A stretch of DNA of 44,218 nucleotides from an uncultured Gammaproteobacteria bacterium. Its GTDB lineage: Bacteria > Pseudomonadota > Gammaproteobacteria > Pseudomonadales > Porticoccaceae. The position numbers and the translations under genes were made by a program. Of this stretch, positions 44,161 through 44,218 are shown one piece after another (within the stretch, counting starts at the first letter, position 1; each line of letters begins with the position of its first letter). The notes under the pieces were generated by a model, which saw only the letters and a list, made by a program, of their open reading frames with translations, was not told the origin of the DNA and did not search any database. The stretch is taken from contig CAJXRS010000007.1 in assembly GCA_913060555.1 (NCBI GenBank), positions 1-44,218 of the forward strand. Direction: 5' to 3'.

Positions 44161-44218
44161 GGCTTCAGTCTCTCCGGGTAACGGGGGCGGCGGCATTGGC
44201 CGGGGTGGTGGCGGTGAC

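Overview
The window is about 44 kb of GC-rich chromosome from a gammaproteobacterium. The evidence is the divergent ponA / pilMNOPQ-aroK-aroB arrangement, plus psd-rsgA beside orn, cmoA-cmoB, ppiB-lpxH beside glnS-cysS, metR/metE and a cytochrome c5. All of these are typical of Gammaproteobacteria. Several acyl-CoA genes (two CoA ligases, an acyl-CoA dehydrogenase, a carboxyltransferase and a CaiB/BaiF CoA-transferase) suggest an aerobic organism that uses carboxylic or alicyclic acids. I cannot name the genus.

Layout. At 1-10.7 kb lie a partial ponA (minus), then pilM-pilN-pilO-(33-codon small ORF)-pilP-pilQ, the inner-membrane alignment complex and secretin of type IV pili. These run by 4-bp overlap into aroK, then aroB, hemE and an HD-GYP-like protein whose catalytic signature is degenerate. 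At 10.8-13.3 kb are rsgA-psd (minus) and divergent orn. At 13.5-17.8 kb are a translationally coupled CoA ligase / acyl-CoA dehydrogenase pair resembling AliA/AliB of cyclohexanecarboxylate degradation, a membrane di-iron desaturase-like protein and a peroxiredoxin. At 17.9-23.5 kb are a methyltransferase and metR (minus), divergent metE, and an orphan acyl-CoA carboxyltransferase. At 23.5-26.4 kb (minus) are cytochrome c5, nfeD and slipin, with a palindromic repeat-like element between cytochrome c5 and nfeD.

The most unusual part is 26.5-27.25 kb. An intact tRNA-Arg(CCG) is preceded by a 74-bp duplicate of its own upstream region and first 19 nt. It is followed by a roughly 265-bp noncoding element with 33-bp terminal inverted repeats and a long nested hairpin. 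A 30-bp duplicate of the tRNA 3' end then follows. This looks like a mobile-element or recombination scar at a tRNA gene.

From 27.3 kb come ppiB-lpxH (minus), glnS-cysS (plus), tRNA-Arg(ACG) (minus, with a near-consensus promoter), a second CoA ligase (minus, with a clear intrinsic terminator), and a minus-strand run of alpha/beta hydrolase, PreP-like M16C protease, cmoA and cmoB. The right end carries a coupled pair of a small exported membrane protein (PA2779-like) and a C39-like lipoprotein peptidase with TPRs (PA2778-like), a CaiB/BaiF CoA-transferase, and an exported M3 oligoendopeptidase (minus).

Gene starts were moved inward from the ORF track where family alignment or a ribosome binding site required it. 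All homology calls come from reading motifs and remembered family sequences; no database search was run.
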